Part shown: piece by piece, positions 36,462-44,922 of the stretch | How the letters are laid out: every line of letters starts with the position of its first letter | Numbering within the stretch: the first letter of the stretch is position 1 | Assembly (NCBI RefSeq): GCF_900107015.1 | Contig: NZ_FNOI01000001.1 | Span: 622,501 to 686,500, forward strand | Reading direction: 5' to 3' | From: Litoreibacter albidus | Lineage (GTDB): Bacteria > Pseudomonadota > Alphaproteobacteria > Rhodobacterales > Rhodobacteraceae | DNA length: 64,000 bases | Program-made: the position numbers and the translations under genes | The notes under the pieces: model-generated | The model's input: only the letters and a program-made list of their open reading frames with translations | Database searches by the model: none | Told to the model about the DNA's origin: nothing

Positions 36462-37109
36462 TTAAGGTTTCCTCTCCACGGCCCCCTTGCTTTGCATCCA
36501 TTCGTACATATGCGGGCGGTAGCTGGTGAGCTCTTGCGTGACATCGGGCAGGGTGGCCATCTGCGCACGGTAGCTGCGCACGGTGCCCGACCAATGCAAC
36601 GCGGGCAGAACGCTGTGCCGCTCCATGATGTTCAGCCACTCCAAAGTGACAATTAGTCCGCAATCACATAGCCATAGGCGGTCACGGGGCAGCGGGCTTT
36701 GGTCCAGCAAGGCGCTCAGCGCGGTGAGGCGTTTGGTAATCCCTGCGTGGGCCTCCTCTACCTCGGAACCGCTGCGCGTGGCGGGGTCCACGTTGGAAAA
36801 GAGCAGGCGCAACGCAGGTTCCAACCGCGTGTCGTGAAACCGCGACAGTTCTCGACATTTGGCGCGGGGGATAAGGCCCGTGGGCAGCATCGCGGGGCTT
36901 GGGTGCTTTTCCTCCAGGTATTCGGCGATAGCTTCGCTGTCGGTCAGGGTCAGATCCCCGTCAACCAGCGCGGGCAGGTTCCCCGTGGGGACCCGCGCCA
37001 GATAATCGCTGGTCGGGGGGATATCGCGCCACGCCACGCCCTTAGTGCGCAGGGCAAGGCGCAGTTTTGCGCAGTAGAGCGAATGGTCGACGGAGTAAAT
37101 TTCATACAT
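36462..37109 (-). CDS. Glutathione S-transferase family protein
   Basis: 215 residues. The N-terminal thioredoxin-like domain has IYSVDHSLYCAKLRLALRTKGVAWRDIPP, with the Ser/Cys region, cis-Pro in PTGNLPALVDGDLTLTDSEAIAEYLEEKHP. An all-helical C-terminal domain follows. Substrate unknown. The ATG at 37109 follows GGGGAA; an in-frame ATG 16 codons upstream lacks support. Divergent from fabF across a 153-bp gap. Confidence 0.85.
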   Translation of the reverse strand: MYEIYSVDHSLYCAKLRLALRTKGVAWRDIPPTSDYLARVPTGNLPALVDGDLTLTDSEAIAEYLEEKHPSPAMLPTGLIPRAKCRELSRFHDTRLEPALRLLFSNVDPATRSGSEVEEAHAGITKRLTALSALLDQSPLPRDRLWLCDCGLIVTLEWLNIMERHSVLPALHWSGTVRSYRAQMATLPDVTQELTSYRPHMYEWMQSKGAVERKP

Positions 37110-37262
37110 TTCCCCAGTGTAGCGCAGCCCCTTGAAGGCGGGAAGCCGCCACTCCATGTGATACGCAGTTGTGAATTCCCACGCTCATGCCTTGCCCCTA
37201 TGGGTCGTGGGCGTGTAAGACGCGGGGGATAAACCTTGTGCTACAAAATAAAGGGGTGGGGT

Positions 37263-38516
37263 ATGCGTCGAGTTGTGATTACCGGTCTTGGAATGGTGAC
37301 GCCTTTGGGCGACGGCGTGGAGACCACGTGGAAGAATGCGTTGGCGGGAAAATCCGGCGCGCGCACCATTGAGAAATTTGACGCCTCCCATCTGGGAACC
37401 GGCTACGCCTGCGAGGTTCCCCGCGGGGAAGCCGAGGGCGAATTCAACGCGGCCACCTACATGGAGCCGAAAGAGCAGCGTAAAGTAGATGACTTCATCC
37501 TTTACGGCATGGCAGCGGCGCAACAAGCGGTGGAAGACGCGGGCTGGACGCCGGACGACAAACACGAGCTAGAGCGCACGGGCGTTATGATCGGCTCCGG
37601 CATTGGCGGGCTGTCGTCGATTGCGGACACGGCTGTGCTGATCAAGGAACGCGGCCCACGCCGCGTGTCGCCGTTCTTTATTCCGGGCGCCTTGGTGAAC
37701 TTGGTCTCTGGCCAAGTGTCCATCCGTTACGGCTTCAAGGGGCCTAACCACGCGGTTGTGACGGCATGTTCCACCGGCGCGCACGCCATTGGCGACGCGG
37801 CGCGGTTGATTGCCTTGGACGATGCGGATGTGATGATCGCTGGCGGCGCGGAGAGCCCGATTTGCGAAATCGGAATTGCGGGCTTCAACGCGTGTAAGGC
37901 GCTGTCCACAAGCTGTGCGGATGACCCGACCAAGGCCTCACGGCCATGGGACACGGACCGTGACGGCTTTGTGATGGGCGAGGGTGCGGGCGTTGTTGTG
38001 CTGGAAGAGTACGAGCACGCCAAGGCGCGCGGCGCGAAGATTTACGGCGAAGTTCTGGGCTACGGCCTGTCGGGCGACGCGCATCACATTACCGCACCGC
38101 CCCCAGATCACGAGGGCGCAGAGCGCGCGATGCGCGCGGCTGTGAAACGTGCGGGCATTGAGCCGTCGCAGATCGACTACATCAACGCGCATGGTACATC
38201 GACCATGGCCGACACCATTGAGCTGGGCGCGGTGGAGCGCCTGTTGGGCGATGCCTGCAAAAACGCGGCTATGTCGTCGACGAAGTCGATGACGGGGCAC
38301 CTGCTTGGCGCTGCGGGCGCGATTGAGGCTATTTTCTGCATCTTGGCGATGCGGGACAACGTGTGCCCGCCGACGATTAACCTTGATAATCCTGCCGTGG
38401 ATACGGACATCAATCTGTGTGCAAACAAGGCAGTAGAGCGCGACGTTAATGTTGTTTTGTCCAACAGCTTCGGCTTTGGCGGGACCAACGCCTGCTTGAT
38501 CATGGGGAAAGTGTAA
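37263..38516 (+). CDS. fabF: 3-oxoacyl-ACP synthase II
   Basis: Condensing enzyme that elongates acyl-ACP. The 417 residues carry the Cys-His-His triad: Cys169 in TACSTGAHAIG, His in NAHGTSTMADT and His in KSMTGHLLGAAGA, plus NSFGFGGTNA near the end. The start MRRVVITGLGMVTPLG is the family norm, and GGGGTGGGG precedes it. It is followed by mltG after 7 bp. Confidence 0.96.
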   Translation: MRRVVITGLGMVTPLGDGVETTWKNALAGKSGARTIEKFDASHLGTGYACEVPRGEAEGEFNAATYMEPKEQRKVDDFILYGMAAAQQAVEDAGWTPDDKHELERTGVMIGSGIGGLSSIADTAVLIKERGPRRVSPFFIPGALVNLVSGQVSIRYGFKGPNHAVVTACSTGAHAIGDAARLIALDDADVMIAGGAESPICEIGIAGFNACKALSTSCADDPTKASRPWDTDRDGFVMGEGAGVVVLEEYEHAKARGAKIYGEVLGYGLSGDAHHITAPPPDHEGAERAMRAAVKRAGIEPSQIDYINAHGTSTMADTIELGAVERLLGDACKNAAMSSTKSMTGHLLGAAGAIEAIFCILAMRDNVCPPTINLDNPAVDTDINLCANKAVERDVNVVLSNSFGFGGTNACLIMGKV

Positions 38517-38523
38517 CCCGCCG

Positions 38524-39681
38524 ATGTGGAAGTCTATCGCCTCGAATTTTCTGACCCTGTTTATATTGCTGCTGGTGGGTGCCGGTGCAATCGTGGGTTG
38601 GGGGCAATCGCAATACAGCAGCGAAGGACCGCTGGAGGACGCCATGTGTTTGCGCGTGCCTTTGGGCGGCTCCATGGCGCTGGTTTCGCGTGATCTGGAA
38701 GCCAAGGGCGCGGTGAGCAACGGGCGCATCTTTCGCATTGGTGCGGATTACGCGGACAAGTCGCAACAGCTGAAGGCGGGTAGCTTTCTGGTGCCTGCAG
38801 GCGCGTCTATGGCGGAGATCGTGGATATCGTGACCCGTGGCGGGCAGAACACCTGCGGCACGGAAGTTGTGTACCGTATCGGTGTTACCTCGCGCAGCGC
38901 AGTGGTGCGCGAGCTGGACCCAGCGACGAACGCATACGTTGAGACGGCCAAGTTCACGCCTGGCGTGGATGAAGCCCCGCAAGTGTATGTAGAGGCTCGT
39001 GACGACCGCGATGTGCGTTACCGCGTGGCGGTGGCAGAGGGCGCGACCAGTTGGCAGATCGCCGACAGCCTGCGCGCGCTGGACGTGCTGGAAGGCGAGA
39101 TCGAAGCAACGCCCCCAGAGGGCAGCCTTGCGCCGGACAGCTACGAGGTGAAACCCGGTGACCTGCGCACGGATGTCGTGGCACGGATGACGGCGGCGCA
39201 AGAGAAGATTTTGGCAGAAGCTTGGGAGGCGCGCGACCCGTCGGTGCCGCTCAAGACACCTGAGGAAGCGCTTATTCTGGCCTCTATCATCGAGAAAGAG
39301 ACGGGCATTGCAGAGGAGCGGCGTCAAGTGGCCAGCGTGTTTACCAACCGTCTGCGCCAAGGCATGAAGCTACAAACCGACCCTGCCGTGATCTACGGGA
39401 TTACCCGTGGGGAAGGCGTGTTGGGCCGTGGCCTGCGCCGGTCCGAGTTGGACCGCGAAACGCCCTATAACACCTACGCCATCCCGGGCCTGACCCCGAC
39501 GCCGATTGCCAACCCTGGCCGTTTGGCGATTGAGGCGGCGCTGAACCCCGACGAGACGCCCTATATCTTCTTTGTGGCGGACGGCACGGGAGGGCACGCA
39601 TTTGCTGTGACGATCCAAGAGCACAACAAGAACGTGGCGGAATGGCGCAAGATCGAGGCGGCCAGAAAAGCGGAGAATTGA
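38524..39681 (+). CDS. mltG: Endolytic murein transglycosylase
   Basis: Inner-membrane lytic transglycosylase that cleaves nascent glycan strands. 385 residues: one N-terminal membrane helix (about 7-26), then the YceG domain with the catalytic Glu257 in LASIIEKETG, TNRLRQGMKLQTDPAVIYG and the C-terminal NTYAIPGLTPTPIANPG. Genes order fabF-mltG is conserved in proteobacteria. It ends about 200 bp before the GTA cluster. Confidence 0.95.
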   Translation: MWKSIASNFLTLFILLLVGAGAIVGWGQSQYSSEGPLEDAMCLRVPLGGSMALVSRDLEAKGAVSNGRIFRIGADYADKSQQLKAGSFLVPAGASMAEIVDIVTRGGQNTCGTEVVYRIGVTSRSAVVRELDPATNAYVETAKFTPGVDEAPQVYVEARDDRDVRYRVAVAEGATSWQIADSLRALDVLEGEIEATPPEGSLAPDSYEVKPGDLRTDVVARMTAAQEKILAEAWEARDPSVPLKTPEEALILASIIEKETGIAEERRQVASVFTNRLRQGMKLQTDPAVIYGITRGEGVLGRGLRRSELDRETPYNTYAIPGLTPTPIANPGRLAIEAALNPDETPYIFFVADGTGGHAFAVTIQEHNKNVAEWRKIEAARKAEN

Positions 39682-39685
39682 TCCG

Positions 39686-39700
39686 CTAACCATTTGTTAA
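39686..39700 (+). promoter_or_regulatory. CtrA-like site upstream of the GTA cluster
   Basis: CTAA-CCATTTG-TTAA matches the CtrA full-site pattern TTAA-N7-TTAA with one mismatch. It lies 5 bp after the mltG stop and 37 bp upstream of the putative -35 box. CtrA is required for GTA production in Rhodobacter capsulatus, but mostly acts indirectly there, so direct binding here is an inference. Confidence 0.4.
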
Positions 39701-39737
39701 GAAACAGCGTTCGCAGGTTTTGCATCTGCGCATTATC

Positions 39738-39766
39738 TTGACTTTTGGGCCACAATAGGGGATAAG
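39738..39766 (+). promoter_or_regulatory. Putative GTA cluster promoter
   Basis: TTGACT (39738-39743), 17 bases, GATAAG (39761-39766). Good sigma-70 spacing. Predicted transcription would start near 39773, about 115 bases before g1, and would run straight into the hairpin at 39791. Confidence 0.45.
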
Positions 39767-39790
39767 ACCCCTCAAGACTGACGAATTGAG

Positions 39791-39828
39791 AAAGCGGCGC
39801 GGGTCATCAGACCCATGGCCGCTTTTTT
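39791..39828 (+). terminator. Intrinsic terminator between the GTA promoter and g1
   Basis: Outer stem AAAGCGGC (39791-39798) / GCCGCTTT (39818-39825) with an inner stem GGGTC/GACCC (39801-39805 and 39810-39814), followed by six T (39823-39828). It may end mltG transcripts, attenuate the GTA promoter, or both. Confidence 0.85.
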
Positions 39829-39887
39829 CGTTTTCAGTCCCTAGACTGACCCTTTTCGCCCTGTGCGTGAGGGAGGCAGGAGGCCCC

Positions 39888-40244
39888 ATGACAGAGACCC
39901 CCGATCACCCCGGTTCGCCGGACCCATCGGAGACGCAAACAGTAGACCAAATCTTGGAAGACCTGACGATAATGGCCCATGATCTGACCACCGAGGTCAG
40001 ACAGGAGTGGCGGCGCGTGCGCCGTGATCAGTCGATGCCTTCCGAGTTACAAACCAAGCTCAAGAAAGAGCTTTTGTCCTTGTTGAACACGAGTAAAGAC
40101 GCGGAAGGAAAACTAGATGAACACCGCACGAAGCGTGCCGGTCGCGCCGGAGAATTCGCCCTTGATCTTGGAGCGGCCCGACTTGAGGTCGGGCGCCGAC
40201 TTGATAGCATCCGAGCCGCGCGCGGTTCAGGAGGCGTTTCTTGA
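39888..40244 (+). CDS. GTA g1, small terminase subunit
   Basis: 118 residues, mostly helical: TVDQILEDLTIMAHDLTTEVRQEWRRVRRDQSMPSELQTKLKKELLSLL, then a basic C-terminal helix (ARLEVGRRLDSIRAARG). This matches RcGTA g1, shown to act as the terminase small subunit, which recognises DNA without strong sequence preference. The ATG at 39888 follows AGGAGG by 4 to 5 bases; the frame is open further upstream but without family-like sequence. It overlaps g2 by 128 bases in another frame. Confidence 0.87.
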   Translation: MTETPDHPGSPDPSETQTVDQILEDLTIMAHDLTTEVRQEWRRVRRDQSMPSELQTKLKKELLSLLNTSKDAEGKLDEHRTKRAGRAGEFALDLGAARLEVGRRLDSIRAARGSGGVS

Positions 40245-41511
40245 CGGGTTGAGCGAGCATGACTTGGCGGCCTTGCCGTATCTGTTCGACTTCTGGGCGC
40301 ATCCGCATCAGCACCCGCCTGCGGGCGACTGGCGGTCGTGGGTGATCATGGGCGGGCGTGGCGCGGGCAAGACCCGTGCCGGTGCCGAATGGGTCCGCAT
40401 GATGGTGGAGGGTGACATGCCGCTGGATGCGGGGCGCGCGCGGCGTGTGGCGCTGGTGGGCGAGACCTTTGACCAAGTGCGCGACGTGATGATTTTTGGC
40501 GATAGCGGGATCATGGCGTGCTCTCCGCCTGACAGGCGTCCGGAATGGCAGGCCACGCGGCGGCGTCTGGTGTGGCCGAACGGTGCTGTAGCCGAGGCGC
40601 ATAGCGCGTCGTCGCCAGAGCATATGCGGGGGCCGCAGTTTGATGCGGCGTGGGTTGACGAGCTGGCCAAGTGGAAGAAGGCGCGCGAGGCCTATGACCA
40701 GTTGCAATTCGCGCTGCGCTTGGGGGACTGCCCGCAACAGGTGATCACCACAACGCCGCGCAATGTGGCGGTGCTGAAGCAGGTGCTGGACGCGGGCACC
40801 ACCGTGGTGACCCATGCGCCGACGGAGGCGAACCGCGCGAACTTGGCGGCGTCGTTTCTGGAGGAGGTGCGAGCGCGGTTTGGCAACACGCGGATGGGTC
40901 GTCAGGAGTTGGACGGCGTTCTGCTGGAGGATCTGGACGGTGCGCTGTGGACCGCGTCGATGCTGGAGGATGTGCGGCTGAGCGCGTTGCCCGAATTCGA
41001 GCGGGTGGTTGTTGCGGTGGACCCTGCGGTGTCATCGAACAAGGCGTCGGACGCTTGCGGGATCGTGGTGGCTGGCTTGGTGCGCAGTGGCGCGGACTGG
41101 CAAGCCGTGGTGATCGAGGACGCGACCGTTGAGGGGGCATCGCCCACGGGCTGGGCGCATGCGGCGTTGGCGGCCTACGCGCGGCACGGCGCGGAGCGGA
41201 TCGTGGCGGAAGTGAACCAAGGCGGCGACTTGGTGGAGACGTTGATCCGGCAGTTGGACCCGCTGGTGCCGTACCGCTCTGTCCACGCATCACGCGGGAA
41301 GGCGGCGCGGGCGGAGCCTGTGGCGGCTTTGTACGAGCAGGGGCGTGTGGCGCATTACGGCGCGTTGGGGCCGCTGGAGGACCAGATGTGCCAGATGACG
41401 ACGACGGGCTTTCACGGCTCAGGCTCTCCGGACCGTGTGGACGCGCTGGTGTGGGCGCTGACAGAACTGATGGGGCGGGCTGCGCCGAAGGCGCGGATAC
41501 GCACGCTCTAG
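40117..41511 (+). CDS. GTA g2, large terminase subunit
   Basis: ATP-driven packaging motor and headful nuclease. 464 residues: Walker A GGRGAGKT (79-86), Walker B with Asp181-Glu182 (AAWVDELAK), motif TTTPRN, and a RuvC-like nuclease with Asp302 (VAVDPA), Glu365 (VAEVNQ) and Asp442 (DRVDALVWAL). All key residues are intact. The ATG at 40117 has AAGGA 7 bases upstream, hence the long overlap with g1; a TTG at 40201 is an alternative. The next gene follows after a 157-bp gap with an attenuator-like structure. Confidence 0.95.
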   Translation: MNTARSVPVAPENSPLILERPDLRSGADLIASEPRAVQEAFLDGLSEHDLAALPYLFDFWAHPHQHPPAGDWRSWVIMGGRGAGKTRAGAEWVRMMVEGDMPLDAGRARRVALVGETFDQVRDVMIFGDSGIMACSPPDRRPEWQATRRRLVWPNGAVAEAHSASSPEHMRGPQFDAAWVDELAKWKKAREAYDQLQFALRLGDCPQQVITTTPRNVAVLKQVLDAGTTVVTHAPTEANRANLAASFLEEVRARFGNTRMGRQELDGVLLEDLDGALWTASMLEDVRLSALPEFERVVVAVDPAVSSNKASDACGIVVAGLVRSGADWQAVVIEDATVEGASPTGWAHAALAAYARHGAERIVAEVNQGGDLVETLIRQLDPLVPYRSVHASRGKAARAEPVAALYEQGRVAHYGALGPLEDQMCQMTTTGFHGSGSPDRVDALVWALTELMGRAAPKARIRTL

Positions 41512-41578
41512 AGCACCGTACGGTGGTGTAATGCGGTCTTAGGAGCTGTGCGCTAATGTGCCCCCAAGACGCGATGAG

Positions 41579-41648
41579 AGGCCTGTGGGCCTTGGACGAC
41601 AGACAATTGAGGCCCCCATGGATTTGCACCACGGGGGCCTTTTCTTTT
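41579..41648 (+). promoter_or_regulatory. Attenuator-like element between terminase and portal genes
   Basis: Four complementary segments: 1 AGGCC (41579-41583), 2 GGGCCT (41587-41592), 3 AGGCCCCC (41610-41617), 4 GGGGGCCT (41633-41640). Segments 3:4 form a strong terminator (with inner TGG/CCA) followed by TTTCTTTT. Segments 2:3 can form a competing 6-bp antiterminator and 1:2 a small hairpin. It lies within a polycistronic cluster, 20 bases before the portal start. Confidence 0.6.
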
Positions 41649-41668
41649 GGACGAACGGGAGCCGGATG

Positions 41669-42835
41669 ATGGTGTTTGACTTTTTGCGGCGTGGACAGGC
41701 GCAGGTGCCGGAGGCGAAAGCCTCGGCCACGGGCAAGGTGCTGGCTTACGGCGGGCGCGGCATTGCCTGGAGCCCGCGTGACACGCCGTCACTGACGCGC
41801 TCCGGCTTTGCGGCGAACCCTGTGGGGTTCCGGTCAGTGAAGATGATCGCGGAGGCGGCGGCGGCCTTGCCGCTGATCCTGCAAGACGACGCGCAACGCT
41901 ATGACACGCATCCGGTGCTGGGGTTGATGTCGCGGCCCAACCAAGCGCAGGGGCGGGCGGAGATGCTGGAAGCGCTTTATGGCCAGCTTTTGTTGTCAGG
42001 CAACGGCTATCTGGAAGCGGTAGGCCTAGGCGACGGCGTCCCGGTGGAGCTGCATGTGCTGCGCTCCGAGCGGATGAATTTGGTGCCAGGGGCGGACGGT
42101 TGGCCAGCGGCCTATGAATACGCCGTGGGCGGGCGCAAGCATCGGTTTAGCATGACGGGGGATTTGGCGCCGATCTGCCATATCCGCAGCTTTCATCCGC
42201 AAGATGACCACTACGGCTTTTCGCCTTTGCAGGCGGCGGCGACGGCGATTGATGTGCATAACAGCGCGTCGCGCTGGTCCAAGGCGCTGCTGGACAATGC
42301 GGCGCGGCCTTCTGGCGCAATCGTTTATAAGGGCGGCGACGGCCAGCAGGCGATGACGAATGACCAGTTCGAGCGGTTGCAGGTCGAGATGGAGGCGCAC
42401 CACCAAGGCGCGCGCAATGCGGGGCGTCCGATGCTGCTGGAGGGCGGATTGGACTGGAAGCCGATGGGGTTCAGCCCGTCGGACATGGAGTTCCAGAAAA
42501 CCAAGGAAGCCGCCGCGCGGGAGATTGCACAGGCCTTCGGGGTGCCGCCGATGCTGCTGGGGATACCGGGAGATGCGACCTACGCCAATTACGCGGAAGC
42601 CAACCGCGCGTTCTACCGCCTGACGGTGCTGCCACTGGCGGGCAAGGTTCTGGGCGCGGTCTCGCATTGGCTGGCGGAGCTGTCGGGCGAAGTGGTGACG
42701 CTGAGCGCCGATCTGGACCAGATCCCCGCGTTGGGGGTGGAACGTGAGGCGCAGTGGAAGCGGGTGGCGAACGCCGACTTTCTGAGTGCTGCCGAGAAGC
42801 GTGTGCTGCTGGGGCTGCCTGCGGAGCCCAACTGA
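41669..42835 (+). CDS. GTA g3, portal protein
   Basis: Dodecameric ring at the capsid vertex through which DNA is packaged and released. 388 residues, HK97-type portal: NPVGFRSVKMIAEAAAALPL near the start, LLLSGNGYLEAV, PICHIRSFHPQDDHYGFSPLQAAATAI, and FGVPPMLLGIPGDATYANYAEANRAFYRLTVLPL. The second of two tandem ATGs (41669) is 7 bases after GGGAG. Confidence 0.95.
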   Translation: MVFDFLRRGQAQVPEAKASATGKVLAYGGRGIAWSPRDTPSLTRSGFAANPVGFRSVKMIAEAAAALPLILQDDAQRYDTHPVLGLMSRPNQAQGRAEMLEALYGQLLLSGNGYLEAVGLGDGVPVELHVLRSERMNLVPGADGWPAAYEYAVGGRKHRFSMTGDLAPICHIRSFHPQDDHYGFSPLQAAATAIDVHNSASRWSKALLDNAARPSGAIVYKGGDGQQAMTNDQFERLQVEMEAHHQGARNAGRPMLLEGGLDWKPMGFSPSDMEFQKTKEAAAREIAQAFGVPPMLLGIPGDATYANYAEANRAFYRLTVLPLAGKVLGAVSHWLAELSGEVVTLSADLDQIPALGVEREAQWKRVANADFLSAAEKRVLLGLPAEPN

Positions 42836-43095
42836 TGGAGGGCAAAGAGCGCCCGCATAAGGGCGGCGGGTCGCGCTACCTTTACGAGCCGTTTCAAAGC
42901 GGGGTGGAGCTGGCGCCGATGCTGAAGCTGGAAGCACTGGAGCAGGTGCAGGCGGAACGCTGGACCGCGCTGGACTACCGGCTAGGACAGATCGAGGCGC
43001 GGTTGGAGCGGCTGGAAAAGCGGGTCTGGCTGACGATTTTCGGGGTGGCTGCCGCCGTCCTTAAGGAAACTGTGACCGGCGTTTTTCTGCCGTGA
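42835..43095 (+). CDS. GTA g3.5, small GTA protein
   Basis: 86 residues: a basic N-terminus, RLGQIEARLERLEKRVWLTIFGVAAAVLKE forming a short coiled coil followed by a hydrophobic segment. Same position and size as RcGTA g3.5. Its exact role is not known to me. The ATG overlaps the portal stop by one base (TGATG). Confidence 0.8.
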   Translation: MEGKERPHKGGGSRYLYEPFQSGVELAPMLKLEALEQVQAERWTALDYRLGQIEARLERLEKRVWLTIFGVAAAVLKETVTGVFLP

Positions 43096-43113
43096 CTATT
43101 TTGGAATAGGTGA

Positions 43114-43677
43114 ATGATGTCAAATTATTACGGGCCAGAGTTGGAGCGGAAGTTTTGCCAGATCGGGGATCAGGTGGAGCTGGGCGCGAATGCCACTATT
43201 TCTGGCTACGCCTCGCTGTTCGGGGAAGTGGATCAGGGCGGCGACGTGGTGCGCGCGGGGGCTTATGGCGGCTCTTTGGCGCGGCTGAAGGCGAGCGGCA
43301 CGGGCGTCAAACTGCTGTGGCAGCATGACCCCGCCCAGCCCATCGGCGTCTGGGACGAGGTGCGCGAGGACGCGCGCGGATTATACGTGAAAGGGCGGCT
43401 GCTAACAGAGACGCGCCAAGGGTTTGAGGCTGCGGCCTTGATCGAGGCGGGCGCGATTGACGGGCTGTCCATCGGATACCGGACGGTGAAGGCCGAACGG
43501 GATGCCAAAGGCCGGAGGCACTTGGCAGAGCTGGAGTTGTGGGAGGTGTCGCTTGTGACCTTCCCGATGCTTTCAGAGGCGCGGGTGGGGGCGAAGGCGG
43601 ACAGTCCCCTGACCACATCGGCGCAAGATCTGGCGGGGGTGTTTCGCACCCTGCGTCACACGCTCAGCGCAGGCTGA
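43114..43677 (+). CDS. GTA g4, prohead protease
   Basis: HK97 family S78 protease that matures the capsid. 187 residues with catalytic His71 (LLWQHDPAQPIGVW) and Ser119 (IDGLSIGYR). ISGYASLFGEVDQGGDVVRAGAY is the usual start block. Tandem ATG codons at 43114 and 43117 are both possible starts. Confidence 0.94.
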   Translation: MMSNYYGPELERKFCQIGDQVELGANATISGYASLFGEVDQGGDVVRAGAYGGSLARLKASGTGVKLLWQHDPAQPIGVWDEVREDARGLYVKGRLLTETRQGFEAAALIEAGAIDGLSIGYRTVKAERDAKGRRHLAELELWEVSLVTFPMLSEARVGAKADSPLTTSAQDLAGVFRTLRHTLSAG

Positions 43678-43711
43678 GCACCAGAAAACGTAGCAATATG
43701 CAGGACATGAC

Positions 43712-44914
43712 ATGACCAAACCCGAGACAAAGTCCCGGGCCGGAGGGCGCACGCCTGATGGCACGGCTCCGGCTTTTGATCTGGCCCACGAGATGGCCGG
43801 TTTCATGAATGATTTCGGCCAGTTTCAGGCCGACGTTAAATCCCGACTTCAAACACAGGAAGACCGTATGACCCATCTGGATCGCAAGAATTTCGCCCGC
43901 ACGGCGCGCCCTGCATTGTCGACTGCTGTTGAGGCCGAGGTGCCTCATCAGAAGGCCTTTCAGGCCTATCTGCGAAGTGGTGATGACGATGGTTTGCGCG
44001 GCCTTGAGGTCGAGGCCAAAGGCATGACCACGGCGGTGGCTGCCGACGGTGGCTATCTGGTGGACCCGCAGACCTCGGACACTGTGGCGACGGTGCTGAA
44101 ATCAGCCGCATCCTTGCGGGCCATTGCCAATGTGGTGAACGTGGAGGCCACGTCGTACGACGTTTTGGTGGACCACACGGAGCTGGGATTTGGCTGGGCC
44201 ACGGAAGCGGCCTCAGCGGAGACGGACACGCCGCAGTTCGACCGCATCAGCATCCCGTTGCACGAGCTGTCGGCGCTGCCCAAAGCATCCCAGCGCCTGC
44301 TCGACGACGCGGCGTTTGACGTCGAGGGCTGGCTGGCAGGGCGCATTGCGGACAAGTTCGCGGCGGCTGAGGCCAGCGCGTTTATCAACGGTGACGGGGT
44401 GGACAAGCCCAAGGGCTTTCTGGCGCATGGCACCGTGGACGACGCGCTTTGGGCGTGGGGCAGCATCGGCTACACCGCGACGGGTGTGGACGGCGACTTC
44501 GCCTCTGGCACACCGGCGGAGAGCATCGTGGATTTGGTGTACTCACTGGGCGCGCGCTACCGCGCCAACGCAGCGTTTGTGATGAACTCCAAAACGGCGG
44601 GCGCGGTGCGCAAGATGAAGGACGCGGACGGGCGCTTTTTGTGGTCGGACGGCTTGGCGGCGGGAGAGCCTGCGCGCCTGATGGGCTATCCGGTGCTGAT
44701 TGGCGAGGACATGCCGGACATCGCGTCGGGTGCGACGGCGATCGCGTTTGGTGACTTTTCCAAGGGGTACACGGTGGCGGAGCGTCCTGACTTGCGCATT
44801 CTGCGCGACCCGTTCTCGGCCAAACCGCATGTGTTGTTCTATGCCACCAAGCGCGTGGGCGGCGACGTGTCGGACTTTGCGGCGATCAAATTGCTGAAGT
44901 TTGCGATGTCTTAA
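43712..44914 (+). CDS. GTA g5, major capsid protein
   Basis: HK97-fold shell protein, 400 residues. The first ~110 residues (with VKSRLQTQEDRMTHLDRKN) are helical and probably the scaffold-like region removed by the protease. The mature core starts near MTTAVAADGGYLVDPQTSD, with the P-loop and E-loop regions and GYPVLIGEDMPDIASGATAIAFGDFSKGYTVAERPDLRILRDPFSAKPHVLFYATKRVGGDV at the end. Followed at once by a GC-rich hairpin. Confidence 0.96.
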   Translation: MTKPETKSRAGGRTPDGTAPAFDLAHEMAGFMNDFGQFQADVKSRLQTQEDRMTHLDRKNFARTARPALSTAVEAEVPHQKAFQAYLRSGDDDGLRGLEVEAKGMTTAVAADGGYLVDPQTSDTVATVLKSAASLRAIANVVNVEATSYDVLVDHTELGFGWATEAASAETDTPQFDRISIPLHELSALPKASQRLLDDAAFDVEGWLAGRIADKFAAAEASAFINGDGVDKPKGFLAHGTVDDALWAWGSIGYTATGVDGDFASGTPAESIVDLVYSLGARYRANAAFVMNSKTAGAVRKMKDADGRFLWSDGLAAGEPARLMGYPVLIGEDMPDIASGATAIAFGDFSKGYTVAERPDLRILRDPFSAKPHVLFYATKRVGGDVSDFAAIKLLKFAMS

Positions 44915-44922
44915 ACGGTCCG

